NCBI GenBank assembly: GCA_003255025.1 | Contig: QANY01007249.1 | Span: 62,001 to 126,000 of the forward strand | DNA length: 64,000 bases | Direction of reading: 5' to 3' | Origin: Datisca glomerata | Taxonomy: Eukaryota; Streptophyta; Magnoliopsida; Cucurbitales; Datiscaceae | Shown: positions 43,381 to 54,839 of the stretch, piece by piece | Layout: the number at the start of each line of letters is the position of its first letter | Numbering within the stretch: position 1 is the first letter of the stretch | Made by a program: the position numbers and the translations under genes | The notes under the pieces: model-generated | Seen by the model: only the letters and a program-made list of their open reading frames with translations | Databases searched by the model: none | Told to the model about the DNA's origin: nothing

Positions 43381-44369
43381 TGGATGTTCTCAAGTAGAGG
43401 CGTGAAATCCTATGGATCTCACAAAGCATGCCGATTATCATGGGTGTTCTCAAGTAAAGGCGTTGGAGTCTATGCGTTTCACTAGGCGCGACCTTTATCG
43501 CGTGTGTTCTCAAGTGAAGGCGTTGGAGCCTATACGTTTCACCAGGCGTGACTTTTATCACGAGTGTTTTCAGATCAAGGCCTTGGAGCCTACGCGTTTT
43601 ACCAGGCATGACCTTTATCACAAATGTTTTCAAGTAAGGGTGTTGAAGCCTGTGCATTTCACCAGGTGTGACCTTTATGACGAGTGTTCTCAAGTGAAGG
43701 CATTGGAGCCTATGCATTTCACCAGGCGTGACCTTTACAACGAGTGTTCTCAAGTAAACGTGTTAGGGCCTATACGTTTAACCAGGCGTGACCTTTATCA
43801 CGCGTGTTTTCAAGTAAAGGCTTTGGAGCTTTTGTGTTTTACCAGGCGTGACCTTTATCACCGGTGTTTTCAAGTAAAGGCGTTCAAGCTTATGCATTTC
43901 ACCGGGCGTGACCTTTATTATAGGTGTTTTCAATTGAAGGCGTGGAAGCCTATGCATTTCACCAGGTGTGACATTTTTCATGGGTGTTTTCAAGTGAAGG
44001 TATTGGAGCCTATGTGTTTCATCAGGCGTGACATTTATCACGGGTGTTCTCAAGTGAATACATTTGAGCCTATGCATCTCACCAAGCATGACCTTTATCA
44101 TGGGTGCTTTCAAGTAAAGGCGTTGGAGCCTATGCATTTCACCAGGCATGACTTTAATCACATGTGTTTTCAAGTAATTAGGGCTTATGCATTTCACCAG
44201 GCGTGACCTTTATCAGGGGTGCTCTTAAGTGACGGCATTGGAACCTATGAGTTTCACCAGGTGTGGCCTTTATCCACGGGTGTTTTCAAGTAAAGGCGTT
44301 AGAGCCTAAGTGTTTCACTAAGCGTGACCTTTATCAAGGGTGTTTTCAAGTAAAGACGTTGGAGGTGCA
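43381..44369. repeat. 60-bp tandem array, about 16.5 units
   Basis: Period is exactly 60 bp for 13 consecutive units (43381-44160). A 55-bp unit at 44161, one about 61 bp long and two more complete the array. Unit consensus: GTGTTTTCAAGTAAAGGCGT, TGGAGCCTATGCATTTCACC, AGGCGTGACCTTTATCACGG. The individual units differ at several positions, so the array is not very recent. Confidence 0.95.
43412..44206 (+). CDS. Repeat-encoded frame of 264 codons (20-residue repeat), doubtful gene
   Basis: Because 60 is divisible by three, the array gives a continuous frame of 20-residue repeats: CFQVKALEPMHFTRRDLYHG with variations, from about residue 8 onwards. The minus strand is also open for long stretches (43334-43753 and 43778-44197). 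There is no leader, domain or splice context. The frame ends soon after the unit with the 5-bp deletion. I treat it as a by-product of the array unless expression or codon constraint is shown. Confidence 0.2.
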   Translation: MDLTKHADYHGCSQVKALESMRFTRRDLYRVCSQVKALEPIRFTRRDFYHECFQIKALEPTRFTRHDLYHKCFQVRVLKPVHFTRCDLYDECSQVKALEPMHFTRRDLYNECSQVNVLGPIRLTRRDLYHACFQVKALELLCFTRRDLYHRCFQVKAFKLMHFTGRDLYYRCFQLKAWKPMHFTRCDIFHGCFQVKVLEPMCFIRRDIYHGCSQVNTFEPMHLTKHDLYHGCFQVKALEPMHFTRHDFNHMCFQVIRAYAFHQA

Positions 44370-45404
44370 GGAGTGTCACGTGGAGTCGCCAAATATAGAT
44401 GCCAAGGGGTGTCATGTGGGTAAGGTGCATAAGTGGTTTAGTCCTAACCAGTTACCGGAACAACTCCTGAGAATTTCGGCGAGGATGCCGGGAGGTGAAG
44501 AGGGAGCAGTCTAGACACTTAATGAGGGTGATAAATGCTTGCTTGCTCTCTCTCTAGAAGTCAGAGTTTCTCACTCTAGAAATGTGAGCTTCTTTCTCTA
44601 AAGTGGGAGCTTTTCTCTTTAAAATGTTAATCCCCTCAAATGAAAGATGAGTTCTCCTTTTATAGGTCAACAAAAGGAGGGGGACCATTGCCACTAATCC
44701 TTTGATTAGTTGCAAGTCCGCCAATCAAATCATGTCACCTAAGTTGATCGATCATGCTTAGGTGAGTAAGAGGAGGATTACACATGAGCCAATCGGGTGG
44801 TGTCACGTGGGTCTTTGTGTAATGACCATGATCTAGGGAAAACACGCTTAGCCGGTGAGGCGCGAAGGCGGTGTTCGCCAATTGCCACCTCTCCAAATTT
44901 TCTCTAAAACCAAACCCCTCCCCAAGGTGGGAGGGTAGCACACCCTCAATGTCTAGGGTGGTCGTACTGAGGAAGTATGTTTGCCATCCAGTACAACGTA
45001 GCCTCGCCCCTAGTCTTACCAGTCTACAGCCTCTCCAGCGTTCCTAGGCAACCATATGTCCACCCAAATCTCTGTCACTTGACTTGGTGATTTGTGATAT
45101 GAGGACTCGTTGTTATATTGTAGTGGTGTGTTTTGTCTGAAGCGCGTCACTGTTGTCTCCGGGTTGCATTTCAGAGGGTGATCCAAGCACCTCCATGGCG
45201 TACCCGTGGGGTGACATTGCATGGTGCTGCCATGGGTTAACATCCATGAATGTACCTCGAGGGAGGCACCCATGGACGTACCTCGATGGAGGCACCAATG
45301 GTCGCGCCTCGATAGCGGCACTCCATGGTGCGTCTCAGCGGTGATACTCTGAGGTGCGTCGTAGGGGTTACGATTCGCGGGGAGTCAATGTTGAGGTCAT
45401 CAAC
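44370..45404. other. Region right of the 60-bp array, LTR-like U3
   Basis: It holds CTCTCTCTCTAGAAGTCAGAG-type leader repeats (44,545-44,620), a minus-strand TATAAAAGG near 44,660, and a patch at 45,180-45,360 with repeated CCATGG and GTACCTCGA words (GAGGCACCCATGGACGTACC type). The frames here are short and overlapping; no gene is supported. Confidence 0.4.
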
Positions 45405-46222
45405 TGTAACGCCCCAATTTTCGAGGGTTAAACATGCTTGAAATTTCAAAATTCAAAAATTTCTCAATTCAATTGAAACCCTAATTTGAGAAAATCCCCA
45501 AATTGAAAACTCTAATCTTGCCCTAATTTTTAACCTTAAATAGCGGAAGCATAAAAATTATTTTAAAATAATATTAACTCATTAAACTGAAATAAATGAT
45601 TCATTAAACTGTAATAAAGTGAAGCACGAAAATTCATATGACATGAAAGATTAAACATAAATATTGATAAATATATGAAATAACGGAAGTCAATAGAAGT
45701 CATAATTAAATTTAGAAATCATAATCATGCTTGCTAGGGCAATCCCTCACTCCTCCTGCTCACCATCATCTGCAACACAATCATCTATGGGGGGTGTGTA
45801 TTAAAAATGCTCAGTAAGTAAATTCACGTACTAATGAATTTCACATGACATAAATGTAAACATATAACTCATGCAAATTTACTTCACACGTCCACATGTC
45901 ACATAAAATACTTGTAAAAACACATCGATTTCATGATTAACATATAACTTGAACTTGTACTTATACGTGCCAATACTTATACTTGCTTGATCATAACTCG
46001 ACTAGACATATCCCTCGATTAACAACCTAATCAGAACTGTTTCACAACTTGAACTTGAACTTGTAACGTGAACATGATAGATTGGATGTCCTGAAACTTG
46101 ATGTCACTTAAGATTATCTGAACCTCAAAGACGCTAACATGAACACAAAGAAAACAAATACGGTGTCTTAGGGTGTAAGTGCATATATGGTGTGAGTGAG
46201 TTCTAAATTACAAAAATACCCT
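45405..46222 (-). repeat. 3' LTR of the gypsy element, deleted
   Basis: It matches 47355-48090 up to ACGCTAACATGAACA. It then jumps to the sequence matching 49500-49550 (CTTAGGGTGTAAGTGCATAT) and breaks off at CAAAAATACC. Confidence 0.9.
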
Positions 46223-46239
46223 TAAGAACTTTCGTACCC

Positions 46240-47340
46240 GAAAGGAAAATACCTTACAGGAATAACTCTGGATACTTGACACATATCTCAGCTTCTCGTT
46301 CTCATGTTGCTTCCTCGATCCGATGATTTCTCTAAAGAATCTTGACTAGTTGAATCGTTCTATTACGAAGAGTTTGTTTCCTGCGCTCTAGAACTCTGAT
46401 TGGCTTCTCCTTATAAGTGAGATCATCACGAACTTGGTGATGTTCAAAATCAATGACATGTGTTGGGTTAGACACATATTTGTAAAGCATCGAGACGTGA
46501 AACACATTATAAACCTAAAAGATCTTGTGGTAAAGCGAATCGGTATGCCAAAGGACCAATACGATCCAAAATCTCAAACGAGCCAATAAATCTGTGACTC
46601 AGCTTCCCCTTGCGACCAAAACGCATAACACCCTTCAATGGGGCAACTTCGAGAAACACATGATCACCTACTTCAAATTCGAGATCCTTCCTCCTGGCAT
46701 CTGCGTAACTCTTTTGCCTACTCTGAGCGGTCTTCATTCTATCTCTGATTTTTTAAATAGCTTCATTCATGGACTGAACCAAGTCAGCGCCCAAAAGCTT
46801 TCGTTCGCGTACTTCATCCTAATGAACCGACGACCGACATTTCTTTCCATAAAGTGCCTCAAACGGAGCTATACCAATCGTCACCTGATAACTATTATTA
46901 TAAGCAAACTCCAGGAGTGCCAAGTGTGCGTCCCAACTACTAGAGAAATACAAGACACAAGCTCGACGCATATCTTTTAACGTCTAAATTGTTCTCTCAG
47001 ATTACGGATGAAAAGATGTACTGAAATTCAACTATGTTCCCAAATCTTTTTGTAGACTCCGCCAAAAGTTTGACATGAACCGTGGATCCCGATCTGACAC
47101 TATACACACTGGAACCCCATGAAGTCGAACAATCTCACGAATATATAACCGAGCCCAATCCTCAACTGAAAAAATAGTTTTACCAGGAAAAAAGTGTGCA
47201 GACTTGGTAAAACATATCAACTGATTCTATAGTTAAAACATATATATAACATGCGTACCGACTTGTAAGATGATGGAGGAGCAGAGTGAGCGACATGCCA
47301 TACTTTTTACATAGAAAAGTCTACAGAATCTAAAACCTGA
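46240..47340 (-). pseudogene. Gypsy integrase remnants
   Basis: Read leftwards: CFTKSAHFFPGKTIFSVEDW and VRLHGVPVCIVSDRDPRFMS (integrase core, 47220-47032; the second catalytic Asp is in SDRDPRF). Then SRQKSYADARRKDLEFEVGD and VFLEVAPLKGVMRFGRKGKL (46737-46507, C-terminal GPY/F-like region). Then VFHVSMLYKYVSNPTHVIDF to the LTR. Protease, reverse transcriptase and RNase H are absent. Several stops are present. Confidence 0.8.
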
Positions 47341-47351
47341 CTCTGATACCA
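47341..47351 (-). promoter_or_regulatory. Primer-binding site of the gypsy element
   Basis: The minus strand reads TGGTATCAGAG, complementary to initiator-Met tRNA, three bases from the LTR end. It fixes the orientation as minus. Confidence 0.9.
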
Positions 47352-47354
47352 AAC

Positions 47355-49586
47355 TATAACGCCCCGATTCCCGAGGGTTAAACATGCTTGAAATTTCAAA
47401 ATTCAAAATTTTTCCAATTCAATTGAAATCCTAATTTGAGAAAATCCCCAAATTGAAAACCCTAATCTTACCCTAATTTTTAACCTTAAATAGGGAAAGC
47501 ATAAAAATTATTTTTAAATAATATTAACTCATTAAACTTAAATAAATGATTCATTAAACTGTAATAAAGTGAAGCACAAAAATCCATATGACATGAAAGA
47601 TTAAACATAAATATTCATAAATATCTTAAATAACGGAAGTCAACAGAAGTCATAATTAAACTTAGAAATCATAATCGTGCTTGCTAGGGCAGTCCCTCAC
47701 TCCTCCTGCTCACCATCGTCTGCAACACAATCATCTATGGGAGTTGGTATTAAAAATGCTCAGTAACTAAACTCACATACTAATGAGTTTCACATGACAT
47801 AAATGTAAACATATAACTCATGCAAATTTATTTCACACGTCCACAGGTCACATAAAATACTTGTAAAAACACATTGATTTCATGATTAACCTATAACTTG
47901 AACTTGTACTTATACATGTCAATACTTATACTTGCTTGATCATAACTCGACTAGACATTTCCCTCGATTAACAAGCTAATCAGAACTGTTTCACAACTTA
48001 AACTTGAACTTGTAACGTGAACATGATAGATTAGGTGTCCTGAAACTTGATGTCACTTAAGGTTATTTGAACCTCAAGGACGCTAACATGAACATGGTGA
48101 CAGCCAACTATATAACTTGATAACATGACGTGAACAATCTGATTACGTGATAACCAAGGGACATGACTAAGTTTACTTATCATTTTTTACTTGAATTAAT
48201 ATTCATAATTCACGTTATGGCATATACATAAGTAAACATATAACTTGTTCATGAACATAAATACATAACTAATACATGTATAACTCAAAATATAATCATA
48301 CATAACATGGTAAATACTTTCATCATAATTAGGAAAACAAATAAAATACTTGATCATAAGATTGAACATAAAGAAATAATAAAACAATTTCACATTATAT
48401 ATTCTACACTTATAACATATGAACCGAATTATTATGTAAATCCACTTACCAGGATTCGCTACGAATTAAATTTAGCAACTAATGACCTGCAATCCAAGGA
48501 TCCTAGGTCACAATAAATTCATATAATATCTACAATTATTTAAATAACTAAATGAGGTTGGGAACAGATGGAAACCACAACGGGTGAAATTATCAAATGG
48601 TTTAAAATGGTTCAACAAGGTTCGGGTGGTCTAAATTGGTTCGGTTCTGCTGTTTTGGGCCGATTCGGTCAGGTCTGGTCGGGTTGAACTTGTATAGTAT
48701 GACCGAGTCGGTTCAGTCCGGTCTAGTCTGACTGAACCAGTTCGGCCTGGTTTGGTCTGACTGAATCGGTCCGGTTCAGGTGAACTGATTCAAAAGAAGG
48801 GAAAAAAATAGAAAAGGAAGACGAAGAAGAGGGAGAGAGAGAGAGAGATAGACGCAACAGGGGGATGAAGGAAAGAGAGAAACAGAACAGAGAGGGGGGA
48901 GGTTGGCGAAGAAGAGGGAGAGAGAGAGACGCACAGAGAGGGGGGAATGAAGGAGAGAGAGGCAGAACATAGAGGGGAAGGAGACGAAGAAGAGGGAGAG
49001 AGAGACGCACATAGAGGGGGAAGAGAAAGAGAGAGACAGAATAGGGGAAAAGAGAGAGGAAGAGAGAGAGAACAGAGAGGGGAGACGAAGGAGAGAGACA
49101 GATCAGAGAAGAGGAGATGAAGGAAAGAGACAGAACAGAGAGGGGGAAGGAGACGAAGAAGAGGGAGAGAGAAATGCACAGAGAGGGGGAGAGAGAAACG
49201 CACAGAGAGGGGGAGAGAGAGAGACATAATAGAGATGGGGAGAGAGAGAGACATAATAGAGAGGGGGAAGAGAGAGGGGGAAGAGAGAGGGGGAAGAGAG
49301 AGGGGGAAGAGAGAGAGAGAGACAAGAAATCATACCTTGATTAATGGAGGATAAATGTTGAAGAAGAAACTAGATGAAGTAGAGATGTGCAATCATATAA
49401 AAAGGGGAGAGAGAGTTGTAGGTGGTTACAAGGATTAGTTTGAGATAACAAAAGAGAGATTTAAGAGAAAATTGTTAAAAGAGAATACAAAGGAATAAAT
49501 AGGGTGGCTTAGGGTGTAAGTGCATATATGGTGTGAGTGAGTTCTAAATTACAAAAATACCATTTATTTAAAACTAGGGTATTACA
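47355..49586 (-). repeat. 5' LTR of the gypsy element (2,232 bp)
   Basis: The inner end reads TATAACGCC where the other copy has TGTAACGCC. It contains a GGTTCGG-rich patch (48,590-48,790) and a GA-rich tract (48,790-49,325). All the Ser/Leu/Pro-rich frames on the minus strand here come from the GA tract and are not genes. Confidence 0.9.
48790..49325. repeat. GA/GGAGA low-complexity tract inside the LTR
   Basis: About 535 bases of GAGAGAG, GGGGGA and GACGAAGAAGAG words with a loose period. It explains open frames in several registers on both strands. Confidence 0.9.
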
Positions 49587-49591
49587 TCAAC

Positions 49592-51961
49592 CCTCATGTA
49601 CATACATGGTTATGTTTTTTAGTACATATGTACTAAAAAGAGTTCCATATATATATATATATGGAATAGGGCATGTACCCTAGAGTTATTCTAATTGACA
49701 CTCATTTAAAGTATGCTTTTCTACCAATAGGTTTTACGCTCTTGAACAATGTAAAAAAATAGGCTCATGTACGGTACAGTACATGTATACTATACTTAAT
49801 TTTAATTGATACGTATTTGAAGTATGTTTTCCTACAAATCATTTTACACTCTTGATAAAATTTCTCGAGCAGGTACGGAATTTTTCGTTGAAAATGCTTT
49901 TAATGATCATATTAAAACATTCACACAATTATTATAATTGGAAAACAAAACAACTTTCAAATGAATATTTTTAATTCCGTACGGATTCAACCTCCTAAGC
50001 TGCGGAGCTTCTGGACCTCATTTAGTTGACCAGTCGGTTTCAAGAAAATATTAACTAATTGATATAACCAATAGTGTAGTATTCTTCTTTGATTTGCTCT
50101 ATTTTCAAATATGGAGGCTTGTCATTTGAGCACAAATTTTTTTATGCCTAAAAATTAAGAATAATTTTATGACAATCAAGTAATCGATTAAATTTTAAGT
50201 AATTAAGTGATGTGACAATTATTTATAGGTTGATGTTTAATGATTCATTGATGATTTGATAAAATAAACTTATAAATGATTATCGTTTCACTTGGTCACT
50301 TAAAATTTGGTCAATTACTTGATCGGTATAGAATTACTTAAAAGTTAAAGCTGCTATAATTATAAACATGATTATCAAACTAAAACACCTTTCCTTTTTT
50401 GCCATGAAATTTAATGTGTCAATTATTCATAAATTTATTTGATAAAACGACAACTTATATATGTGTGACACGTCACTTAATCAATCAATTGATATATAAT
50501 TTAGTCGGCCTAGAATTATTTAAATTGAATACCAAAACATATCATACTCAGTATGGAATATGGTTCACAAATGAGATTATATAACAGAAAAAATTACTCT
50601 AACAACTCTTCTATTTTATTTTAATTAAATGATCAATTCATATTAAAAAAATTACGCTTATATCGCTTGAATACATTTGAGTCCACCTAATTGGCCAACA
50701 TATCAATTTTAACAGTTTTTATAGATTTTACATATGTCGATACTTCTGTGAAATCTTCTATTCCTATTACATTGTTGTGATGTACAACCCTATTATAGAC
50801 ATAGGTGACCAAGAGAGACGCAGAAGAATGTAAACCCCATAAAAGCTCTCATAATACGTGGAAACCTCAATCAAAGTAGTGATACTTAGGCGCAATATCG
50901 ACTTTTCCAATTCAAATTAATTGATGCTCACCCTTTTTGTGTTGGTGAATCTTAGGAGAGAAAATATATATTTTGCATGAAAGTTAGTATTTATTTTATT
51001 TAACGATCAAGATGGCCACACTAGTTTACGCGTATCTCGACTAGTCATTTTCATGGCGATCTTAAGGGTGTACTCCCCCACATTTGTTTAATGTATTTAA
51101 GAATTATTAAACTCTCAGAGTACTCTCCATAAGAATCGAACACTGGTTGAACAAGGAAAATGAGCGCTTCCCTTTACCAACTGGATTAACTCATGTAATT
51201 TTATTTACACCTGCATATCAATACTACTAAAATCATTTTAGTTGATAAAATATGTATTGGAAACAATTAGTTTACCATGGAATATGAATGTGTAAAAATC
51301 ATTTTAATTATGATTGGTTTTGTCTTGAGCAAATCCAAATTGAAAACAACCACCGCCCAAAAGAAAAAATTGCCACACAACTAGTTTTAGTATTTAAAGT
51401 TATGGATTCGTTACTTATATAAACTGATCAAGTCGCCTCACGCCTACCCTCCACTAGAAAATAAGAAAAACAAAGACTCATTTTACTTCAAACACTCTTA
51501 ACTCCTTGTATAGCATCCTTTTAACAAGCCTACAAGTCATTGTCTAATGTCTATTGAAGTTTGGCCTTGACACCTACACCTACTTGCGTCATTCCCAACT
51601 CTATGATTGAATCGCTTTCTCGAGCTAATTCCATCAGAAACACGAAAAGAAGTTGTAATTATTATTCACTGCCTGTTATTCAATGAACAATTTCGTTCAT
51701 TTTGCATGGAAAATGGAGTTGTAATATCAAGATTGCTTTGGAAAGTGTCTATATTAAAATAACAATATTTTAAAATTTCATATAAATTATTGTAATAATC
51801 ACTTGAATACATATTTATTTATAATTTCAAAGTACTTTAAAATCATTTATATGAATATTTCTCGTTGAAGTATTTTGAAGTACTAAAATATGTTTCAAAC
51901 AATAATATGATTTGAGTCAGGTAAATATGATTTAAAGTAATATTATTGATATATTTGAGTA
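49592..51961. other. AT-rich intergenic DNA
   Basis: No gene seen. It has a short (TA)n palindrome around 49,648-49,665 and many AT-rich words; no frame of interest on either strand. Confidence 0.55.
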
Positions 51962-51966
51962 CTTTC

Positions 51967-52160
51967 TATAAAGGAAATGCCTCAAGTGAGGTGATCTTTA
52001 TTTACACAATGAAATTGTACAACTATAAATAAGGAAATAATTTAAATATATACAATAAACGGCAATCTCCTATAACTAAGGTGAATTAGTGATAGGAGCT
52101 AGAATTATGGAGAATCAACTATTTCTTGGTCACAATCAGGGGAAGGATTCTCCTCTAATA
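51967..52160 (-). repeat. 3' LTR of Copia C
   Basis: On the minus strand it begins TATTAGAGGAG, right after the purine tract TTTGAGGGGGGA (52161-52172), and ends CCTTTATA. The LTR start is TA instead of the usual TG in both copies. Confidence 0.9.
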
Positions 52161-52987
52161 TCCCCCCTCAAAGTTGGCGTGGGTGAGATGGGAAAAATAC
52201 ACAACTTGCCACAATCCAACAGAAACTGTAATTTCGGCACCCCTTTAGTGAAAACATTGGCCAATTGAAGATGAGAGGGGATAAACCCAAGACTGAGGAC
52301 CCGTCGAGCTACAAGTTCTCGAACAAAATGATAATCAATGTCAATGTGTTTGGAGCGAGACTTGGTGACCGGGTTTGATGCAATAAAGATGGCACTTTTA
52401 TTATCGCATAACAATCTCGGAGGAAAGGGGAGTGTGATATGAAGCTCGCGAAGAAGATGAAGTGTCCAGGAAAGTTCAGCAGCAACAGAGGCTAGAGCAC
52501 GGTATTCAGCTTCAGCACTTGAGCGAACAACAGTAGTTTGCTTTTTCGAACACCACGAGATGAGACTTCGACCAAAGTAAACAGCATAACCTGTAGAGCG
52601 TCGGGTAACAGGGCATCCGACCCAATCTACATCAGAATAACCAAGCAAAGTCGAAGAAGAATCTCGCGAAAGTTGCAAGCCATAATGATAGGTGCCCTTA
52701 ACATATCGTAAAATACGCTTCAAGGCACGGAAGTGATCAGTAGTAAGAGCATGCGTATATTGACATATAGAGTTAACACTGTAAGATAAATCAGGGCGGG
52801 TGAGAGTCAAATATTGCAAAGCTCCTGTAAGTGACCGAAATTGAGTAGCATCAGAATGAGCGAATTGGGGATCAGTGTATCCCAGAGGTTGTTCCATGTA
52901 AACTTCCTGTGTAATAAAACCATGCAGAAAAGCATTTTTAACGTTAAGTTGATAAAGTGACCAACCATGCATAGCAGGAAGGAACAA
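52136..52987 (-). pseudogene. Copia C RT start fused to RNase H by deletion
   Basis: A 283-codon frame begins in the RT palm (YQLNVKNAFLHGFITQEVYM, QPLGYTDPQFA) and jumps straight to TQFRSLTGALQYLTLTRPDL, about 150 residues further on in intact Copia proteins. YGLKQSPRAW and the catalytic YVDD are therefore gone. RNase H follows intact in frame (GYSDVDWVGCPVTRRSTGYA, RSSAEAEYRALA, LLCDNKSAI). The frame stays open across the deletion, so the deletion was a multiple of three. Confidence 0.85.
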
Positions 52988-53137
52988 AATAATTCGAATA
53001 GTGGCAGGCCGAACAACTGGACTGAATGTTTCATTGAAATCAATGCCATGTTTCTAAGAAAAACATGGGGCCACAAGATGAGCTTTGTGACGTTCTATAG
53101 AACCATCTACTCGAAGCTTCATCTTAAAGATCCAACG

Positions 53138-54811
53138 TCAGCCCACAACATTATGATCACTTGGACGTGGAACCAAACGCCATGTGTTATTGTGCTTGAG
53201 AGTTGCAATTTCATCATCCATGGCGGAAAGCCATTCGGGATGCTTGACAGCTGACTTAAATCCACGAGGCTCATTGACAACAAGATGTACCTGAAACCAC
53301 GGTGGAGCAGACAAAGCATATAACGAATGAAGAGTGCGAGGTTTAACAATATCGTTCTTAGCACGAGTAACCATAGGGTGAGTAGCGGTCGGCAATTGAT
53401 TAGAGGAAGAAGGAACAGGAGGTATGACTTCCAATGCTATCGCCGGCGATGAAGGCTGAGAATAATCTTCAGGAGGCGGTGAAGGAATACGTGAATCAAC
53501 ACAAGGAACACACAAGGTGGAGGCCGAGCGATGAGCTGAAGTCACACATGAGGATGAAGTATCACTAGAAAGAAAACTGTCATAATGGTCATCAAAAGTG
53601 ACATGATCAACACCATCAAAAGGAGGAAGAGTCGAGCTGGAAGCATAAGGAAAATTATCTTCGAAAAACTGGACATGGTGAGAAATATAGACCCGGTTAG
53701 TTTTCTTATCCAAGCAACGAAAACCTTTGTGAAGATGACTATAGCCAATAAAAACACAAGGAAGGGACCTTGGAGATAATTTGTTAGGCATATAATCACG
53801 TAGAAAAGGAAAACAAAGGCAGCCAAATGTACGTAACAAGGAATAAGGAGGAGCATAACCATATAAAATTTCGTGAGGGCACTTACCATGAAGAACCGGT
53901 GATGGGAGGCGATTAATGAGATAACAAGCCGTGGAAAAAGATTCAACCCATAAACGTAAAGGTACATGAGAATGAAACATGAGGGTGAGACCATTTTCAG
54001 TAATGTGGCAATGTTTTCTCTCGGTGATACCGTTCTAGTTTGGTGTATAAGGACAAGCGATACGCTGAATTATACCATTCTCACGGAGAAACGAGGCAAT
54101 ACCACCGTCGCATTGAAAAGATTTGATTTTACAGTCAAATTGAATTTGGACATACTTATTAAACTGAACAGATATCTCAAAAAAATCTCACTTAAGCTTT
54201 AACGGATAAAACCAACTAAAGCGGGAAAAATCATCTATCAAAACACAATAGTACTTATATCCAGAAGTAGAAGTAACTGGTGAGGGACCCCATAAATCGC
54301 AATGTATCCTTTCAAATAAAGAGGCACAACGTTGATATAAATTGGAGAAAGGTAAATGATGACTTTTGTCCAATTGACAACCAAAACAAGGTTTAGAATC
54401 AATTATACTCTTATGAGAAAGGGTAATAGCACCATGCTTATTTAAAGAAGAAACAATGCGAAAAGATGGATGTCCTAGTCGTGCATGCCAAGAGATAGAT
54501 GAAGCACGAGAGTTACATTTAGAAAGACTAGATAAAAAACTTGCATGGGCACAGTCAAGAACATAGAGCCCTTTCTCACATCGCCCGACTCCCACCACCG
54601 TTCTTGTTGCTAGATCCTGTATGGTAAAACCAGAAGAAGAAAAAGTGATGGAACAATTGTTCTCACGAGTAAGCTTGCTAATTGCCAAGAGATTTTTAGT
54701 AAGACTAGGCACAAGGAGAACATCAGACAAAGGTAAAGGATGAGAAGCAACAATGGATGAAATTGAACCAATGCGAGAAATAGGCATGGAAGTACCGTTA
54801 CCAACATACAC
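53138..54811 (-). pseudogene. Copia C integrase and linker
   Basis: Two long frames. 54811-54188: pre-integrase finger HARLGHPSFRIV...CFGCQLDKSHHLPF and integrase start HCDLWGPSPVTSTSGYKYYC. 53980-53138: integrase C-terminal part LINRLPSPVLHGKCPHEILY, FGCLCFPFLRDYMPNKLSPR and the variable linker up to the RT start (NTWRLVPRP). A frame break between them (about 54,190-53,980) covers the part with the second catalytic Asp and Glu. Confidence 0.85.
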
Positions 54812-54839
54812 TCACTGATTACCATTATAAGGAACAGAA

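Larger units (their letters stand above)
42640..45404 (-). mobile_element. LTR-like region with tandem arrays (possible solo LTR)
   Basis: The region is more GC-rich than its surroundings, and a gypsy element is inserted at its right edge. On the minus strand a promoter-like ACCTATAAAAGGAGAAC lies near 44,660, followed downstream by CTCTAGAGAGAGAG-type leader sequence and two long tandem arrays. This architecture (U3 to the right, TATA, then R/U5) fits a long LTR. I did not find a second copy, a primer-binding site or a target duplication, so the ends are nominal. Confidence 0.35.
45405..49586 (-). mobile_element. Internally deleted Ty3/gypsy retrotransposon with 2.2-kb LTR
   Basis: A 5-bp target duplication TCAAC flanks the element (45400-45404 and 49587-49591). 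The LTR ends are TG/CA (TGTAACGCC at left, GTATTACA at right). The right (5') LTR spans 47355-49586. The left (3') copy is only about 0.8 kb, because about 1.35 kb is missing near 46150 and the last ~20 bases are lost. Between the LTRs only the integrase end of pol remains, in minus orientation. Not autonomous. Confidence 0.92.

Noticed and set aside
43014..44369. CRISPR-like array
   Set aside because: Repeats are head-to-tail with no unique spacers, and the context is plant nuclear DNA full of retrotransposons.
44735..45449. Overlapping short frames on both strands right of the 60-bp array
   Set aside because: They follow CCATGG/GTACCTCGA repeats, overlap one another in all registers, and contain no domain.
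48723..49344. Several 75-200 codon frames on both strands
   Set aside because: They are translations of a GA-rich low-complexity tract inside a gypsy LTR, giving Ser/Leu/Pro or Arg/Glu strings without domains.
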